This document shows, one piece after another, positions 1-9,219 of a DNA stretch of 64,000 bases. Under the pieces are notes generated by a model. It had not been told where the DNA came from. It was given only the letters and a program-made list of their open reading frames with translations, and did not search any database. Source of the DNA: Rhodococcoides fascians NBRC 12155 = LMG 3623 (GTDB lineage Bacteria > Actinomycetota > Actinomycetes > Mycobacteriales > Mycobacteriaceae); the NCBI RefSeq assembly GCF_001894785.1, contig NZ_BCWW01000002.1, positions 1-64,000 of the forward strand, written 5' to 3'. The stretch's first letter is position 1. Each line of letters begins with the position of its first letter. The position numbers were made by a program, and so were the translations under genes.

Positions 1-36
1 AACACGACCCCTGCTACGAAGTTCCACTCACATAGG
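1..36. repeat. Right half of an intergenic palindromic repeat (copy A)
   Basis: The stretch from about base 5 to base 36 matches the right arm and loop of the palindromes at 30031-30076 and 55570-55613: a loop reading CGACCCCTGCTACGA, then an arm ending in AAGTTCCACTCAC. The flank CTCACATAGG is also found beside the copies at 5681 and 15641. The partner arm would lie left of the window edge, so this copy cannot be shown to be a complete hairpin. Confidence 0.75.
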
Positions 37-108
37 TTGGTCTGCGTGACGGCACCAGTTGGGGCCGCGTTCACCATTCGTTAGCCGCGACTGAGCACAG
101 TCCTCGCG

Positions 109-1041
109 GTGAGTGCAACAACCGAACGAGTGCTGCCCACGGCAGGCAAGAAGAGCTTCTTCTCGCGGCCGTGGACCGATTACGCACTGTTCCTGATTCT
201 CGTGGGACCCAACCTGGTTCTGTTGGCGGTCTTCACGTACCGCCCGTTGGTGGAGAACTTCCAGTTCTCGTTCTTCGACTGGAACCTGTCCTCGCCCACG
301 TCCACGTTCGTCGGATTCGAGAACTACCGCGAGTGGGCCGCCCGTGACGACACGTGGCAGATAGTCGGCAACACTGTCGTGTTCACCGTGGCCGCCGTCG
401 TCGGCTCGCTGGTGCTCGGTCTGATACTTGCGCTGCTGCTCGATCGTAAACTGCGGGGCCGCAACTTCGTTCGCTCCGCAGTGTTCGCGCCGTACGTGAT
501 CTCCGGTGCCGCGATCGGTATCGCATTCCAGTTCGTCTTCGATCCCAACTTCGGACTCGTCCAGGACCTGATGCGCAGATTCGGCCTCGGTGCGGTCCCG
601 GATTTCTATCAGGATCCGAAATGGGCGATGGTCATGATCACCGTCACCTACTTGTGGAAGAACCTGGGCTACACCTTCGTCATCTATCTCGCGGCGCTGC
701 AGGGTGTGCGCAAGGAATTGATGGAAGCGGCCGAGATCGACCAGGCCGGCCGCTGGACCACGTTCCGCAAAGTGCTTCTGCCGCAACTGCGTCCGACGAC
801 GTTCTTCCTCTCGATCACGGTGTTGCTCAACTCCCTTCAGGTCTTCGACATCATCAATGTCATGACGCGCGGTGGCCCACTGGGCACCGGAACCACCACG
901 ATGGTCTACCAGGTCTACGAGGAAACGTTCCGCAACTTCCGGGCCGGCTACGGGGCGACCGTCGCGACCATCCTGTTCCTCGTGCTGTTGATCGTCACTC
1001 TCGTACAGGTACGAATCATGGATCGGGACGATCAGCGATGA
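109..1041 (+). CDS. ugpA: ABC transporter permease, UgpA/MalF type
   Basis: Inner-membrane permease of a CUT1-class importer, 310 residues. By eye there are about six membrane spans, the first near residues 24-44. The cytoplasmic EAA loop that docks on the ATPase is clear at about residues 206-224 (EAAEIDQAGRW followed by a leucine-proline end). The start is a GTG at 109; no strong ribosome site precedes it, so the start is less certain than the frame. It overlaps ugpE by ATGA (1038-1041). The order permease, permease, binding protein, ATPase is that of mycobacterial ugpAEBC. In mycobacteria this system imports glycerophosphodiesters such as glycerophosphocholine, so the same substrate class is inferred here. 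Confidence 0.9.
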   Translation: MSATTERVLPTAGKKSFFSRPWTDYALFLILVGPNLVLLAVFTYRPLVENFQFSFFDWNLSSPTSTFVGFENYREWAARDDTWQIVGNTVVFTVAAVVGSLVLGLILALLLDRKLRGRNFVRSAVFAPYVISGAAIGIAFQFVFDPNFGLVQDLMRRFGLGAVPDFYQDPKWAMVMITVTYLWKNLGYTFVIYLAALQGVRKELMEAAEIDQAGRWTTFRKVLLPQLRPTTFFLSITVLLNSLQVFDIINVMTRGGPLGTGTTTMVYQVYEETFRNFRAGYGATVATILFLVLLIVTLVQVRIMDRDDQR

Positions 1042-1928
1042 CCTTGGTGAGCAAGCCCGATGCTGCAGTCCCGGAAAAGCCTTCGCTCGGTCGGGACCCG
1101 CAGCGCACGCGTCGCAGCGCGAATGTCCTCGGCTACGCGGCGATGGTTGCCGTCCTGCTGATGATCGGCCTGCCGCTGTTCTGGATTCTGGTCACCTCGT
1201 TCAAGGACCGCCCGGACATCTACGTTCAGCCGGTCACGTGGTGGCCCAGCAGTTTTCATCCGCAGAACTACAACGAGGCGACGACGGAGGTGCCGTTCTT
1301 CACGTACCTGCGCAACTCGATCGTCATCACCACGGCGGTCGCGTCGATCAAGTTCGTCCTCGGTGTGCTCAGTGCGTACGGCCTGGTGTTCCTGCGCTTT
1401 CCGGGCAAGAACATCGTCTTCCTCGTCATCATTGCCGCGCTGATGGTGCCCAACCAGATCACCGTCATCTCCAACTACTCGCTCATCTCCGAGCTCGGTT
1501 GGCGAAATTCGTTTCAGGGCATCATCATTCCGCTGGCAGGCGTTGCATTCGGTACCTTCCTGATGCGTAACCACTTCCTGTCGCTGCCACCGGAGATCAT
1601 CGAGGCCGCGCGCATGGACGGCGCGGGCCCGGTGCGGTTGATGTTCCGCGTCATCCTGCCGCTGTCGGGTCCGACGATGGTGGCGTTCGCGATCATCACC
1701 ATCGTCACCGAATGGAACGAATACCTCTGGCCGTTCCTGATGTCCGACGACTCGTCGGTTGCTCCGCTCCCGGTCGGCCTGACGCTGCTCCAGAACAGCG
1801 AGGGCTACACCAACTGGGGAGCGGTCATGGCCGCGACAGTGCTCACCATTCTGCCGATTCTTCTCGTCTTCCTCGTCCTGCAGCGCCACATGATCAAGGG
1901 CCTCACCTCCGGTGCGGTCAAGGGCTGA
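1038..1928 (+). CDS. ugpE: ABC transporter permease, UgpE/MalG type
   Basis: Second permease of the importer, 296 residues with about six membrane spans. The EAA loop is at about residues 189-208 (EAARMDGAG) and the C-terminus reads LTSGAVKG, typical of MalG-like proteins. The ATG at 1038 overlaps the ugpA stop by four bases, implying translational coupling. An in-frame reading upstream of 1038 is antisense-like arginine/proline-rich sequence inside ugpA and is not accepted as an N-terminus. It should pair with UgpA to form the channel and bind UgpC. Confidence 0.92.
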   Translation: MTLVSKPDAAVPEKPSLGRDPQRTRRSANVLGYAAMVAVLLMIGLPLFWILVTSFKDRPDIYVQPVTWWPSSFHPQNYNEATTEVPFFTYLRNSIVITTAVASIKFVLGVLSAYGLVFLRFPGKNIVFLVIIAALMVPNQITVISNYSLISELGWRNSFQGIIIPLAGVAFGTFLMRNHFLSLPPEIIEAARMDGAGPVRLMFRVILPLSGPTMVAFAIITIVTEWNEYLWPFLMSDDSSVAPLPVGLTLLQNSEGYTNWGAVMAATVLTILPILLVFLVLQRHMIKGLTSGAVKG

Positions 1929-1956
1929 TCCACCTCACTATCAGGAGTCGAACACC

Positions 1957-3282
1957 ATGGCACACATCATCAATCGGCGTGGCTTCCTCACGCTCACCGG
2001 TGCGGCTGCGGCCGCTGCAGCCCTCGCGGCGTGCAGCGGTCCCGGATCGGGATCGTCCGGCGGCGGCGGCGTCGAAGGCGATGCGAACACCATCAACTTC
2101 TGGTCGAACCACCCGGGCAAGTCCCAGGAATTCGAGAAGGAGCTGATCTCGCGGTTCCAGGCGCAGAACCCCGGACTGACGGTCAATCTCATCGACGGCG
2201 GCAAGAACTACGAGGAGGTGTCGCAGAAGTTCAATGCGGCATTGTCCGGCAACGATGTGCCCGACGTAGTCGTACTCTCGGATGTCTGGTGGTTCAACTA
2301 CGCACTGACCGGGGCGATCGAGCCCCTCGACAAGCACTTCTCTGCGGCCGGGGTCGACCAGTCCGATTACGTGGATTCGCTGCTGGCCGACTACAACTGG
2401 AACGGGAGCCACTGGGCTCTGCCGTACGCTCGCTCCACTCCGCTGTTCTACTACAACAAGGCCGTCTGGTCGGCAGCCGGCCTGCCCGATCGCGGACCGG
2501 CCACGTGGCAGGAATTCGACGAGTGGGGCCCGCGCATCCAGGCCGTCGTCGGAAACGGCAAGCTCGCCCACGGCTGGGGCAATGCCGTCGACTATCTCGG
2601 GTGGACGTTCGAGGGACCGATCTGGACCTTCGGCGGATCGTACTCCGATCAGTTCGAGCTGAAGTTCGACGACCCCAATACCATTGCGGCAGGCAAGTTC
2701 CTGCAGGACATGATCCACACCAAGAAGTACGCGGCGGTCTCCAACGACATCGCCAACGACTTCGCCGCGGGCATCCTCGCATCCACGATCGCCTCCACCG
2801 GAGACCTGTCCACCATCACCAAGGGTGCCGCGTTCGAGTTCGGTACGGCCTTCCTGCCGGCCACCGACGGCGCGCCCGGATGCCCCACCGGCGGCGCGGG
2901 TCTGGCCATCCCGGCCAAGATCTCCGACGAGCGCAAGGTGAACGCACTCAAGTTCATCGATTTCGTGACCAACGGTGCCAACACTGCGTACTTCTCGCAG
3001 AACACCGGGTACATGCCGGTCCGCAAGTCGGCGCAGCAGGACCCGTCGGAAATCGCGTTCCTCGAGGCCAACCCGAACGCGAAGACGGCCGTCGACCAGT
3101 TGGCGCGTACCCGCTCCCAGGACGCTGCCCGCGTGTTCGTGCCCGGCGGCGACAAGATCATCGGTAGCGGTCTCGAGCAGATCGCTCTGCAGAATGCAGA
3201 CGTCGCAACGACATTCGCGTCCGTCTCGGATCAATTACAACAGATCATCGACCGCCAGATCACCCCGAAGCTGCCGAAGTAA
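1957..3282 (+). CDS. ugpB: Extracellular substrate-binding lipoprotein, UgpB family
   Basis: Binding lipoprotein of 441 residues. The N-terminus carries an NRR twin-arginine-like stretch (residues 6-8), an alanine-rich hydrophobic segment and a lipobox LAAC with Cys26, so it is probably exported and lipid-anchored. Stretches recalled from M. tuberculosis UgpB are present, such as DYVDSLLADYNWNG, YARSTPLFYYNKA and CPTGGAGLAIPAK, which makes orthology likely. The start at 1957 is supported by TCAGGAG at 1941-1947. The stop overlaps the ugpC start by one base (TAATG). Substrate specificity is inferred from the mycobacterial protein (glycerophosphodiesters). Confidence 0.92.
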   Translation: MAHIINRRGFLTLTGAAAAAAALAACSGPGSGSSGGGGVEGDANTINFWSNHPGKSQEFEKELISRFQAQNPGLTVNLIDGGKNYEEVSQKFNAALSGNDVPDVVVLSDVWWFNYALTGAIEPLDKHFSAAGVDQSDYVDSLLADYNWNGSHWALPYARSTPLFYYNKAVWSAAGLPDRGPATWQEFDEWGPRIQAVVGNGKLAHGWGNAVDYLGWTFEGPIWTFGGSYSDQFELKFDDPNTIAAGKFLQDMIHTKKYAAVSNDIANDFAAGILASTIASTGDLSTITKGAAFEFGTAFLPATDGAPGCPTGGAGLAIPAKISDERKVNALKFIDFVTNGANTAYFSQNTGYMPVRKSAQQDPSEIAFLEANPNAKTAVDQLARTRSQDAARVFVPGGDKIIGSGLEQIALQNADVATTFASVSDQLQQIIDRQITPKLPK

Positions 3283-4364
3283 TGGCGACCGTTCACTATG
3301 CGGGTGTCTCGCACAGGTACCCGGGCGCGGACTCTCTCGCCGTCGACACGCTCGAACTCGACATAGCGGACGGCGAGTTCATCGTGCTGGTGGGACCGTC
3401 CGGATGTGGAAAGTCGACGAGTCTGCGGATGCTGGCCGGCCTCGAATCCGTCGAGAGCGGCCACATCGACATCGGCGGAGTGGACGTCACCTCGCTCGCC
3501 CCACGGGCGAGGGACGTCGCGATGGTGTTCCAGAACTACGCGCTGTACCCCAACATGACCGTCGGCGACAACATGGGCTTCGCATTGCGAAACGCGGGAA
3601 TGAGCAAGGCCGACACTGCGGCTCGCGTACTGGACGCCGCGAGGATGCTCGAACTCGAGCCGCTGCTGGGTCGCAAGCCCGGCAAGCTCTCCGGTGGGCA
3701 GCGGCAGCGAGTGGCCATGGGGCGAGCCATCGTTCGTCAACCCAAGGTGTTCTGCATGGACGAGCCGCTGTCCAACCTCGACGCCAAATTGCGAGTGTCG
3801 ACGAGGGCCCAGATCGCCGGACTGCAGAAGCGATTGGGTACCACCACCGTGTACGTCACCCATGATCAGGTCGAGGCGATGACGATGGGTGACCGGGTTG
3901 CGGTGTTGCGGGACGGCAAGTTACAGCAGATCGCCGCTCCGCGGGAGCTGTACGACAACCCCGTCAACACCTTCGTCGCCGGGTTCATCGGGTCTCCCGG
4001 CATGAACCTCGTCGACGCTCCCGTGCACGAGGGCGCTGCGGTCCTCGGAGACGTTCGGATCCCTGTTCCGTCGTCGGCGGGCCACCGCGTCGTCGTCGGG
4101 GTTCGGCCGGAATCGTGGGAGCTCGTCGGCGAACATGCGGGCGGACTCCGACTCACCGTCGAATTGATCGAGGAATTGGGTGCGGAGTCGTTCGTGTACG
4201 CCTCGGCACCCAACGCCGACGGTCAGTGGACGACGCCCTCTGGACGTATCTCGGTGAGGGTGGACCGCAAGCTGTCGGTCGCCCTCGCCGAGACCGTCCG
4301 GTTGAAGCCGGTGCTCGACGAACTGTTCTTCTTCGACGCCGCTACCGGCCTGCGGTTGTCCTGA
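3282..4364 (+). CDS. ugpC: ABC transporter ATPase, UgpC/MsiK family
   Basis: Cytoplasmic ATPase of 360 residues. Walker A GPSGCGKST is at 38-46, the Q-loop at about 84, the signature LSGGQRQRV at 136-144, Walker B ending CMDEP at 158-162 and the switch histidine at His194. The C-terminal third is the regulatory OB/TOBE region of CUT1 ATPases. Members of this family, such as MsiK, can energise several sugar importers, which matters because the importer at 57663-60849 has no ATPase gene. Its last 23 bases overlap the 3' end of the convergent P450 gene. Confidence 0.93.
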   Translation: MATVHYAGVSHRYPGADSLAVDTLELDIADGEFIVLVGPSGCGKSTSLRMLAGLESVESGHIDIGGVDVTSLAPRARDVAMVFQNYALYPNMTVGDNMGFALRNAGMSKADTAARVLDAARMLELEPLLGRKPGKLSGGQRQRVAMGRAIVRQPKVFCMDEPLSNLDAKLRVSTRAQIAGLQKRLGTTTVYVTHDQVEAMTMGDRVAVLRDGKLQQIAAPRELYDNPVNTFVAGFIGSPGMNLVDAPVHEGAAVLGDVRIPVPSSAGHRVVVGVRPESWELVGEHAGGLRLTVELIEELGAESFVYASAPNADGQWTTPSGRISVRVDRKLSVALAETVRLKPVLDELFFFDAATGLRLS

Positions 4365-5652
4365 CGGGTTCGCCCAGATCCACCGGAAGTGTTGCCCACC
4401 CGTGCAATACGCGCGTGTCGCGACGGGTTCCCTCGCCTGCAGAACGTAGGTGGGGGAACCTGTCGAACAACGTCTTCAGACCCACCTCCGACTCTGCCTT
4501 CGCCAGCGCTGCGCCCAGGCAGTAGTGGCGTCCGCCGGAGAACGACAGGTGCTTACCCGCGTTGTCGCGGGTGACGTCGAACCGGTCGGGGTCCTCGAAT
4601 ACCAGCGGATCGCGGTTGGCACCGGCCAGCACGAGGACGACCAGTGAGTCCTTCGTGATCGGCACACCCTCCACGACGACGTCGTGCTTGGCCGCCCGAG
4701 CCGTCAGCTGAACGGGAGATTCCATCCGCAACATCTCGTCGATCGCGGTGGGCCAGTGCGATGGATCCTGTTGCAGTACAGCCAGTTGATCCGGATGATC
4801 GAGCAGGAGTCGGATGCCGCTGCCGAGCAGATTGACGGTTGTCTCGAACCCGGCCGCCAATACCAATCCTGCTGTGGCCCTGAGCTCTTCGTCGTTCAGG
4901 CCGATGCCCTCGTCCTCGGCGGCGATCAGTTGGCTCATCAGGTCGTCGCCGGGGTTGCGGCGAAGTTCGGCGATGTGCTGCGAGAGCCACGCGTCGAAAC
5001 CGATGAGGCCACGCTCCACCTGCTTGAACTGGCTCCACGAGATACCGATGTCGAGGCTGGGTGCCGCCATTTCGCCGAATTCGAGGACGCGCTGATTGTC
5101 CTTCTCCGGAACGCCGAGGATGCGGCCGATGACTGCGACGGGAAGGCGAGCGCAGTATCGGTCGACGATGTCGACGACAGGGCTGCCGTCGGTCAGTTCG
5201 TCGAGTAGCGCGTCCGCGGTTTCCTGCACCTGATCTCGCATCTGCGCGACCGCCCGGGCGGTGAAGACCGAGGACACCAGCTTGCGGTAGCGGGTGTGAT
5301 CGGGTGGCTCGACCGACAGCAGGGACGGCGGAAGGATCGGATGCAGGGCACCGGAGCGGGTGTGGCGTTCCACCCACTTCAGCGGTGCCGGCAGCGTGCC
5401 GCCCAGCTGGGTGACCCGAAAATCGTCGGAGCGCAGCAGCGCGAACGCCACCCGGTGATGCACGGTGATGTTGGAGATTCGGGTCTTCACCAGCGGTGCC
5501 GTCGCCCGCAGTTCCTCGTACACCGGCGTCGGATTTGCCCGTGTCGCCGGATCGGCGACCAGCATGGCCTGCCGGTCACCGGCGGCCGCAGCACGCTTGG
5601 CCCCGAACCTGATGACCCCGTGTGCCGCGATCCACCGTACGAATTCCCTCAT
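4342..5652 (-). CDS. Cytochrome P450
   Basis: Soluble bacterial P450 of 436 residues. The I-helix oxygen-binding motif AGFETT is at 267-272, the K-helix ExxR is E306-R309, and the haem loop FSGGRHYCLG is at 371-380 with Cys378 as the haem thiolate. The start at 5652 is chosen because GGGAGGA precedes it by about eight bases; a longer frame begins at 5718 but lies within the palindromic repeat. No ferredoxin or reductase gene is adjacent, so the redox partner must come from elsewhere. Substrate is unknown. The 3' end overlaps ugpC tail-to-tail by 23 bp. Confidence 0.93.
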   Translation of the reverse strand: MREFVRWIAAHGVIRFGAKRAAAAGDRQAMLVADPATRANPTPVYEELRATAPLVKTRISNITVHHRVAFALLRSDDFRVTQLGGTLPAPLKWVERHTRSGALHPILPPSLLSVEPPDHTRYRKLVSSVFTARAVAQMRDQVQETADALLDELTDGSPVVDIVDRYCARLPVAVIGRILGVPEKDNQRVLEFGEMAAPSLDIGISWSQFKQVERGLIGFDAWLSQHIAELRRNPGDDLMSQLIAAEDEGIGLNDEELRATAGLVLAAGFETTVNLLGSGIRLLLDHPDQLAVLQQDPSHWPTAIDEMLRMESPVQLTARAAKHDVVVEGVPITKDSLVVLVLAGANRDPLVFEDPDRFDVTRDNAGKHLSFSGGRHYCLGAALAKAESEVGLKTLFDRFPHLRSAGEGTRRDTRVLHGWATLPVDLGEPVRTTAGR

Positions 5653-5680
5653 CCGACTGTCCTCCCCGTTGTCCCGCCCT

Positions 5681-5725
5681 ATGTGAGTGGTTTCTCGTAG
5701 CAGACTACGAAGTTCCACTCACGTG
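5681..5725. repeat. Intergenic palindromic repeat (copy B)
   Basis: Left arm 5681-5700 (ATGTGAGTGGTTTCTCGTAG) faces a right arm at 5705-5724. GTGAGTGG and TCGTAG pair perfectly and are separated by a four-base mismatch. The loop is CAGA, the complement of the TCTG loop in copy C. The element starts one base after the zmp1 stop codon on the minus strand, so it could serve as a terminator for zmp1 and separates it from the P450 gene. Confidence 0.8.
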
Positions 5726-7684
5726 CTACCAGATCTTGACGCGCTTCCCCGGGTCCAAGTACAGCGCATCACCGGGCTGTACGTCGAACGCTTCGTGAAA
5801 ACTGTCCAGATTGCGCACGACTCCGTTGCACCGGAACTCCGGCGGTGAGTGCGGATCGACGGCGAGGCGGCGAAGTGCTTCGGCGTCTCGTGCCTTGGTG
5901 CGCCACACCTGCGACCAGCCGAAGAACACGCGCTGCAACCCGGTCAGGCCGTCGAGCACCGGTGCGTCCTTGCCCTCGAGCGAGATTTCGTATGCGGCGA
6001 CGGCGATGGACAGGCCACCCAGATCGCCGATGTTCTCACCGATGGTGAATTCGCCGTTGACCTTGTGGCCGGGCAGTGCCTTCGGCTCGAATTCGTTGTA
6101 CTGCTCGATCAGGGCTGTGGTGCGCTTACCGAATTCGGTGCGGTCGCTGTCGGTCCACCAATCCACCATGTTGCCGTCGCCGTCGTACTTGGCACCCTGG
6201 TCGTCGAATCCGTGCCCGATCTCGTGACCGATGACGGCTCCGATCCCGCCGTAGTTGGCTGCGTCGTCGGCCTCGGCGTCGAAGAACGGCGGCTGCAGAA
6301 TGGCTGCGGGAAAGACGATTTCGTTCATCCCGGGGTTGTAGTACGCGTTGACGGTCTGCGGCGTCATGAACCATTCGTCGCGATCGACCGGACCGCCGAG
6401 CTTGTCGAGATCACGCTGATAGTCGGCCTCGTAACCGCGGCGGTAGTTGCCGAGCAGATCGTCGGCGGCGATGACGACGCTCGAGTAGTCGCGCCAGCGG
6501 TCGGGGTAGCCGATCTTGGGAGTGAACTTGTCCAGCTTGTCCAAGGCCTTGCGGCGCGTCTCCGGGCTCATCCATTCGAGCTCGGAGATGTTGCGGCGGT
6601 AGGCCTCGGCGAGGTTGTCGACGAGCACCTGCATGCGTGCCTTCGAGTCCGCCGGGAAGTGGCGTTCGACGTAGAGCTTGCCGACGGCCTCGCCGAGGAC
6701 GTCCTGTACGAGCGAGACGCCGCGCTTCCAGCGCTCGCGGTTCTCCTCGGTTCCGGTCAGCGTCGTTCCGTAGAACGCGAAGTTCTCGTCGACGAGTGCG
6801 CTGGTCAGGAACGGAGCCCGGGCATGGACGACGCGCCACGCGAGCCACGCCTTCCACGTCTCGATGTCCTCCGACGTCCACAGGGACACGAACGTGTTGA
6901 CGAACGGTGGCTGGCGCACGACGATCTCGGCGAACTGTTCGGTGGTGCCGCCGAGGCCGGAAATCCATGCGGTCCAATTGAATCCGGGCTCGTTCTGCAC
7001 CAGAGTGTCGAACTGGACGAGGTTGTAGCTCTTCTCGGCGTCGCGCCGGGCGACGACGTCCCAGTGGCCCGCGGCGATCTTTCGCTCGAGATCGAACACC
7101 GTCTGCGCGTCGTACTCGACGCCGCTGAGCGCGAACATCTTCGCGATGTGCGCGATGTAGCTCGTGCGGATGTCGGCGTATTCGTCCTGACGGTAGTACG
7201 ACTCGTCGGGCAAGCCGATTCCCGACTGGCTGAAGTGCACCAGGTAGCGGTCGGATCGCTTGGCGTCGGTGTCGACGTAGTGAGCGATACCGCCGCCGAC
7301 TCCGGTGCGTTGCAGAGAACCGAGAACGCCTGCGAGCGTGACCAAGTCGGTCGCATCGGCAACCGCGGCGAGCTCGTCGGCGATCGGGGTGGTGCCGAGC
7401 TGTTCGGCCCGGTCGGCGTCCATGAAGCTCGAGAACAGGTCGCCGATCTTCTGTGCGTCGCTACCGGCGGGCGGATTCGCGGCCGCCGATTCTTCGATGA
7501 TGGTCTGTACGTCGACCTCGGCGCGGTCGTACAACGTCCGGAACGCACCGTCGACGGCGCGGTCGGCGGGAATGCTGTAGTCCTCCAGCCATTTGCCGTT
7601 GACGTGCACGAAGAGGTCGTCCTGCGCGCGTGTGTTCTCGTCCTGGTAGCTGAGATCGATGCCCGAGTTCACTACTGAAGTCAT
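5726..7684 (-). CDS. zmp1: M13-family zinc metallopeptidase, Zmp1/PepO type
   Basis: Zinc endopeptidase of 652 residues, close to the roughly 660 of mycobacterial Zmp1. The zinc site HEIGH is at 487-491, and the third ligand is E550 in ENIGDLGG. The substrate-binding NAYYNPGMNE and the C-terminal YLDPGKRVKIW are typical of neprilysin-like enzymes. There is no signal peptide or N-terminal membrane anchor, as in Zmp1, which leaves cells by an unclear route. The N-terminus (SGIDLSYQDENTRAQDDLF) aligns from memory with Zmp1, supporting the start. It is divergent from the TetR-ABC operon with only 54 bp between start codons. Mycobacterial Zmp1 affects host inflammasome responses; no such role is claimed here. 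Confidence 0.94.
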   Translation of the reverse strand: MTSVVNSGIDLSYQDENTRAQDDLFVHVNGKWLEDYSIPADRAVDGAFRTLYDRAEVDVQTIIEESAAANPPAGSDAQKIGDLFSSFMDADRAEQLGTTPIADELAAVADATDLVTLAGVLGSLQRTGVGGGIAHYVDTDAKRSDRYLVHFSQSGIGLPDESYYRQDEYADIRTSYIAHIAKMFALSGVEYDAQTVFDLERKIAAGHWDVVARRDAEKSYNLVQFDTLVQNEPGFNWTAWISGLGGTTEQFAEIVVRQPPFVNTFVSLWTSEDIETWKAWLAWRVVHARAPFLTSALVDENFAFYGTTLTGTEENRERWKRGVSLVQDVLGEAVGKLYVERHFPADSKARMQVLVDNLAEAYRRNISELEWMSPETRRKALDKLDKFTPKIGYPDRWRDYSSVVIAADDLLGNYRRGYEADYQRDLDKLGGPVDRDEWFMTPQTVNAYYNPGMNEIVFPAAILQPPFFDAEADDAANYGGIGAVIGHEIGHGFDDQGAKYDGDGNMVDWWTDSDRTEFGKRTTALIEQYNEFEPKALPGHKVNGEFTIGENIGDLGGLSIAVAAYEISLEGKDAPVLDGLTGLQRVFFGWSQVWRTKARDAEALRRLAVDPHSPPEFRCNGVVRNLDSFHEAFDVQPGDALYLDPGKRVKIW

Positions 7685-7702
7685 GTATCCATCTTTACAC
7701 TC

Positions 7703-7729
7703 TTGCGCTCGATTGAACGGGTGTTTAAT
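7703..7729 (+). promoter_or_regulatory. Candidate promoter with overlapping TetR operator
   Basis: An imperfect 18-bp palindrome, ATTGAAC-GGGT-GTTTAAT (7712-7729, one mismatched pair), covers a candidate -10 TTTAAT (7724-7729). A weak -35, TTGCGC, is at 7703-7708. Transcription from this -10 would begin at or just before the ATG at 7739, suggesting a leaderless mRNA, consistent with the absence of a ribosome site there. Location suggests autoregulation by the TetR protein; zmp1 reads away on the other strand and might be affected too. Confidence 0.5.
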
Positions 7730-7738
7730 GTGCTGTAC

Positions 7739-8344
7739 ATGCGTTCAGCATCGGAGGATCTGACCACTCGCGCGCGGATCCGCGACACCGCGATCGACGT
7801 CTTCGGCATGCAGGGTTTCACCGCCGGTGTGCGGTCCATCGCCAGCGCCGCCGGCGTCTCACCCGGGCTGCTCAACCACCACTTCGGGTCCAAGGACGGA
7901 CTTCGGGCAGCGTGCGACGAGTACGTCCTGCGCACGATCCGCGAATCGAAGGCCGGTACTACCGGGGTGATGGAACAGCTTGCTCGCATCGACGAGTACG
8001 CACCGCTCGTCGCCTACATCGTGCGGAGCTTCTCCTCGGGCGGAGCGCTGGCCCGAGAGTTATTCGAGCACATGGTCGACGACGCGGTCCGGTACCTCGA
8101 CGACGGAGTACGCGACGGCCGATTCACACCCAGCCGCGACCCCGCGGCGCGCGCCCGGTTCCTGACGCGCCAGAACGTGGGCGGTCTGCTGTTGTACGTG
8201 CAGATGGCCGGCCCGGACGTCGATTTCCGTGCGGCTCTCAGCGCGCTCGGTGACGAGGTCATGTTGCCGGCACTCGAGCTGTACACCGATGGATTGTTCA
8301 CCGATTCCCGAATCTTGGACACCTATCTGGAGGCCGAGCAATGA
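7739..8344 (+). CDS. TetR-family transcriptional regulator
   Basis: Regulator of 201 residues. The N-terminal helix-turn-helix lies at about residues 8-55, with the typical [17 protein letters not shown] stretch as recognition helix and start of helix 4. The C-terminal part should bind a ligand. The ATG at 7739 is chosen because the protein then has a normal-length TetR N-terminus; an earlier ATG at 7703 would read through the candidate operator. The stop overlaps the downstream ATPase by ATGA, so regulator and exporter are one operon. The likely role is control of that exporter, as for many TetR regulators of drug efflux. Confidence 0.88.
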   Translation: MRSASEDLTTRARIRDTAIDVFGMQGFTAGVRSIASAAGVSPGLLNHHFGSKDGLRAACDEYVLRTIRESKAGTTGVMEQLARIDEYAPLVAYIVRSFSSGGALARELFEHMVDDAVRYLDDGVRDGRFTPSRDPAARARFLTRQNVGGLLLYVQMAGPDVDFRAALSALGDEVMLPALELYTDGLFTDSRILDTYLEAEQ

Positions 8345-9219
8345 CCGACGCCATCGCAGTCGACGATCTGGTGAAGACGTTCGGTTCGGTCCGGGCCCTC
8401 GACGGCCTGAACCTGCACGTCGAGACCGGTGATGTGCACGGCTTTCTCGGCCCCAACGGGTCGGGTAAATCCACCACGATCCGCGTGCTGCTCGGTCTCG
8501 TGCGCGCGACGTCGGGGACGGTCCGGTTGCTCGGCGGTGATCCGTGGGCCGACGGCGTCGCACTGCATCGACGGCTGGCCTACGTTCCCGGAGATGTGAC
8601 GCTGTGGCCGTCGTTGACCGGCGGGGAGGTGATCGATCTGCTCGCCAGGATGCGCGGCGGTATCGATTCCGGCCGCCGGGCCGAGCTGATCGAACGGTTC
8701 TCCCTCGACCCAGGAAAGCGGAGTCGCACCTATTCGAAGGGCAATCGCCAGAAGGTCGCTCTGATCTCGGCCCTGGCATCGAACGTGGAGCTGCTGCTCC
8801 TCGACGAGCCCACTTCCGGTCTCGATCCCCTGATGGAGCAGCAGTTCGCCGAATGCGTGAAAGATGCTGCGCGACGCGGAGTCACGGTGCTGCTGTCCTC
8901 GCACATCCTGTCCGAGGTGGATGCGTTGTGCAGTTCGGTCACCATCGTCCGGGACGGGCGCACGGTGGACACCGGGACCCTGGCGTCGATGCGGCACCTC
9001 ACCCGCACGACGATGACCATCACTGTGGATCGAGTACCCGGCGATCTCGACAGGCTCACCGGGGTCAGCGGGGTGACCGTGGACGGGTCCACGATTACCT
9101 GCACGGTGGAGAACGAGGCGCTCGCTGCGGTGATGCACGTCCTGGCCGACGCAGGCGTGCAGAGCATGATCAGCTCCGCGCCGACTCTCGAAGAGCTGTT
9201 CCTGAGGTACTACGCATGA
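8341..9219 (+). CDS. ABC exporter ATPase, drug/polyketide type
   Basis: ATPase of 292 residues. Walker [10 protein letters not shown] is at 37-45 and Walker B LLLLDEP at 151-157. The signature is the variant SKGNR (132-136) instead of LSGGQ, seen in some antibiotic exporters of this group. The C-terminal extension of about 80 residues is usual for CcmA-like subunits. It overlaps both its neighbours by ATGA. It should energise the permease at 9216 in exporting a hydrophobic compound, substrate unknown. Confidence 0.9.
   Translation: MTDAIAVDDLVKTFGSVRALDGLNLHVETGDVHGFLGPNGSGKSTTIRVLLGLVRATSGTVRLLGGDPWADGVALHRRLAYVPGDVTLWPSLTGGEVIDLLARMRGGIDSGRRAELIERFSLDPGKRSRTYSKGNRQKVALISALASNVELLLLDEPTSGLDPLMEQQFAECVKDAARRGVTVLLSSHILSEVDALCSSVTIVRDGRTVDTGTLASMRHLTRTTMTITVDRVPGDLDRLTGVSGVTVDGSTITCTVENEALAAVMHVLADAGVQSMISSAPTLEELFLRYYA

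Noticed and set aside
1918-3234. Long open frame on the minus strand opposite ugpB (438 codons)
   Set aside because: High-GC codon bias opens antisense frames; composition is Arg/Asp/Gly/Val-rich without motifs, and ugpB on the other strand is a clear gene.
5653-5718. Longer N-terminus for the P450 starting at 5718
   Set aside because: It would begin inside palindromic repeat copy B, and the ATG at 5652 has a strong GGGAGGA site.
5849-7678. 609-codon open frame on the plus strand opposite zmp1
   Set aside because: It is the exact shadow of a conserved metallopeptidase, with no recognisable domain or ribosome site.
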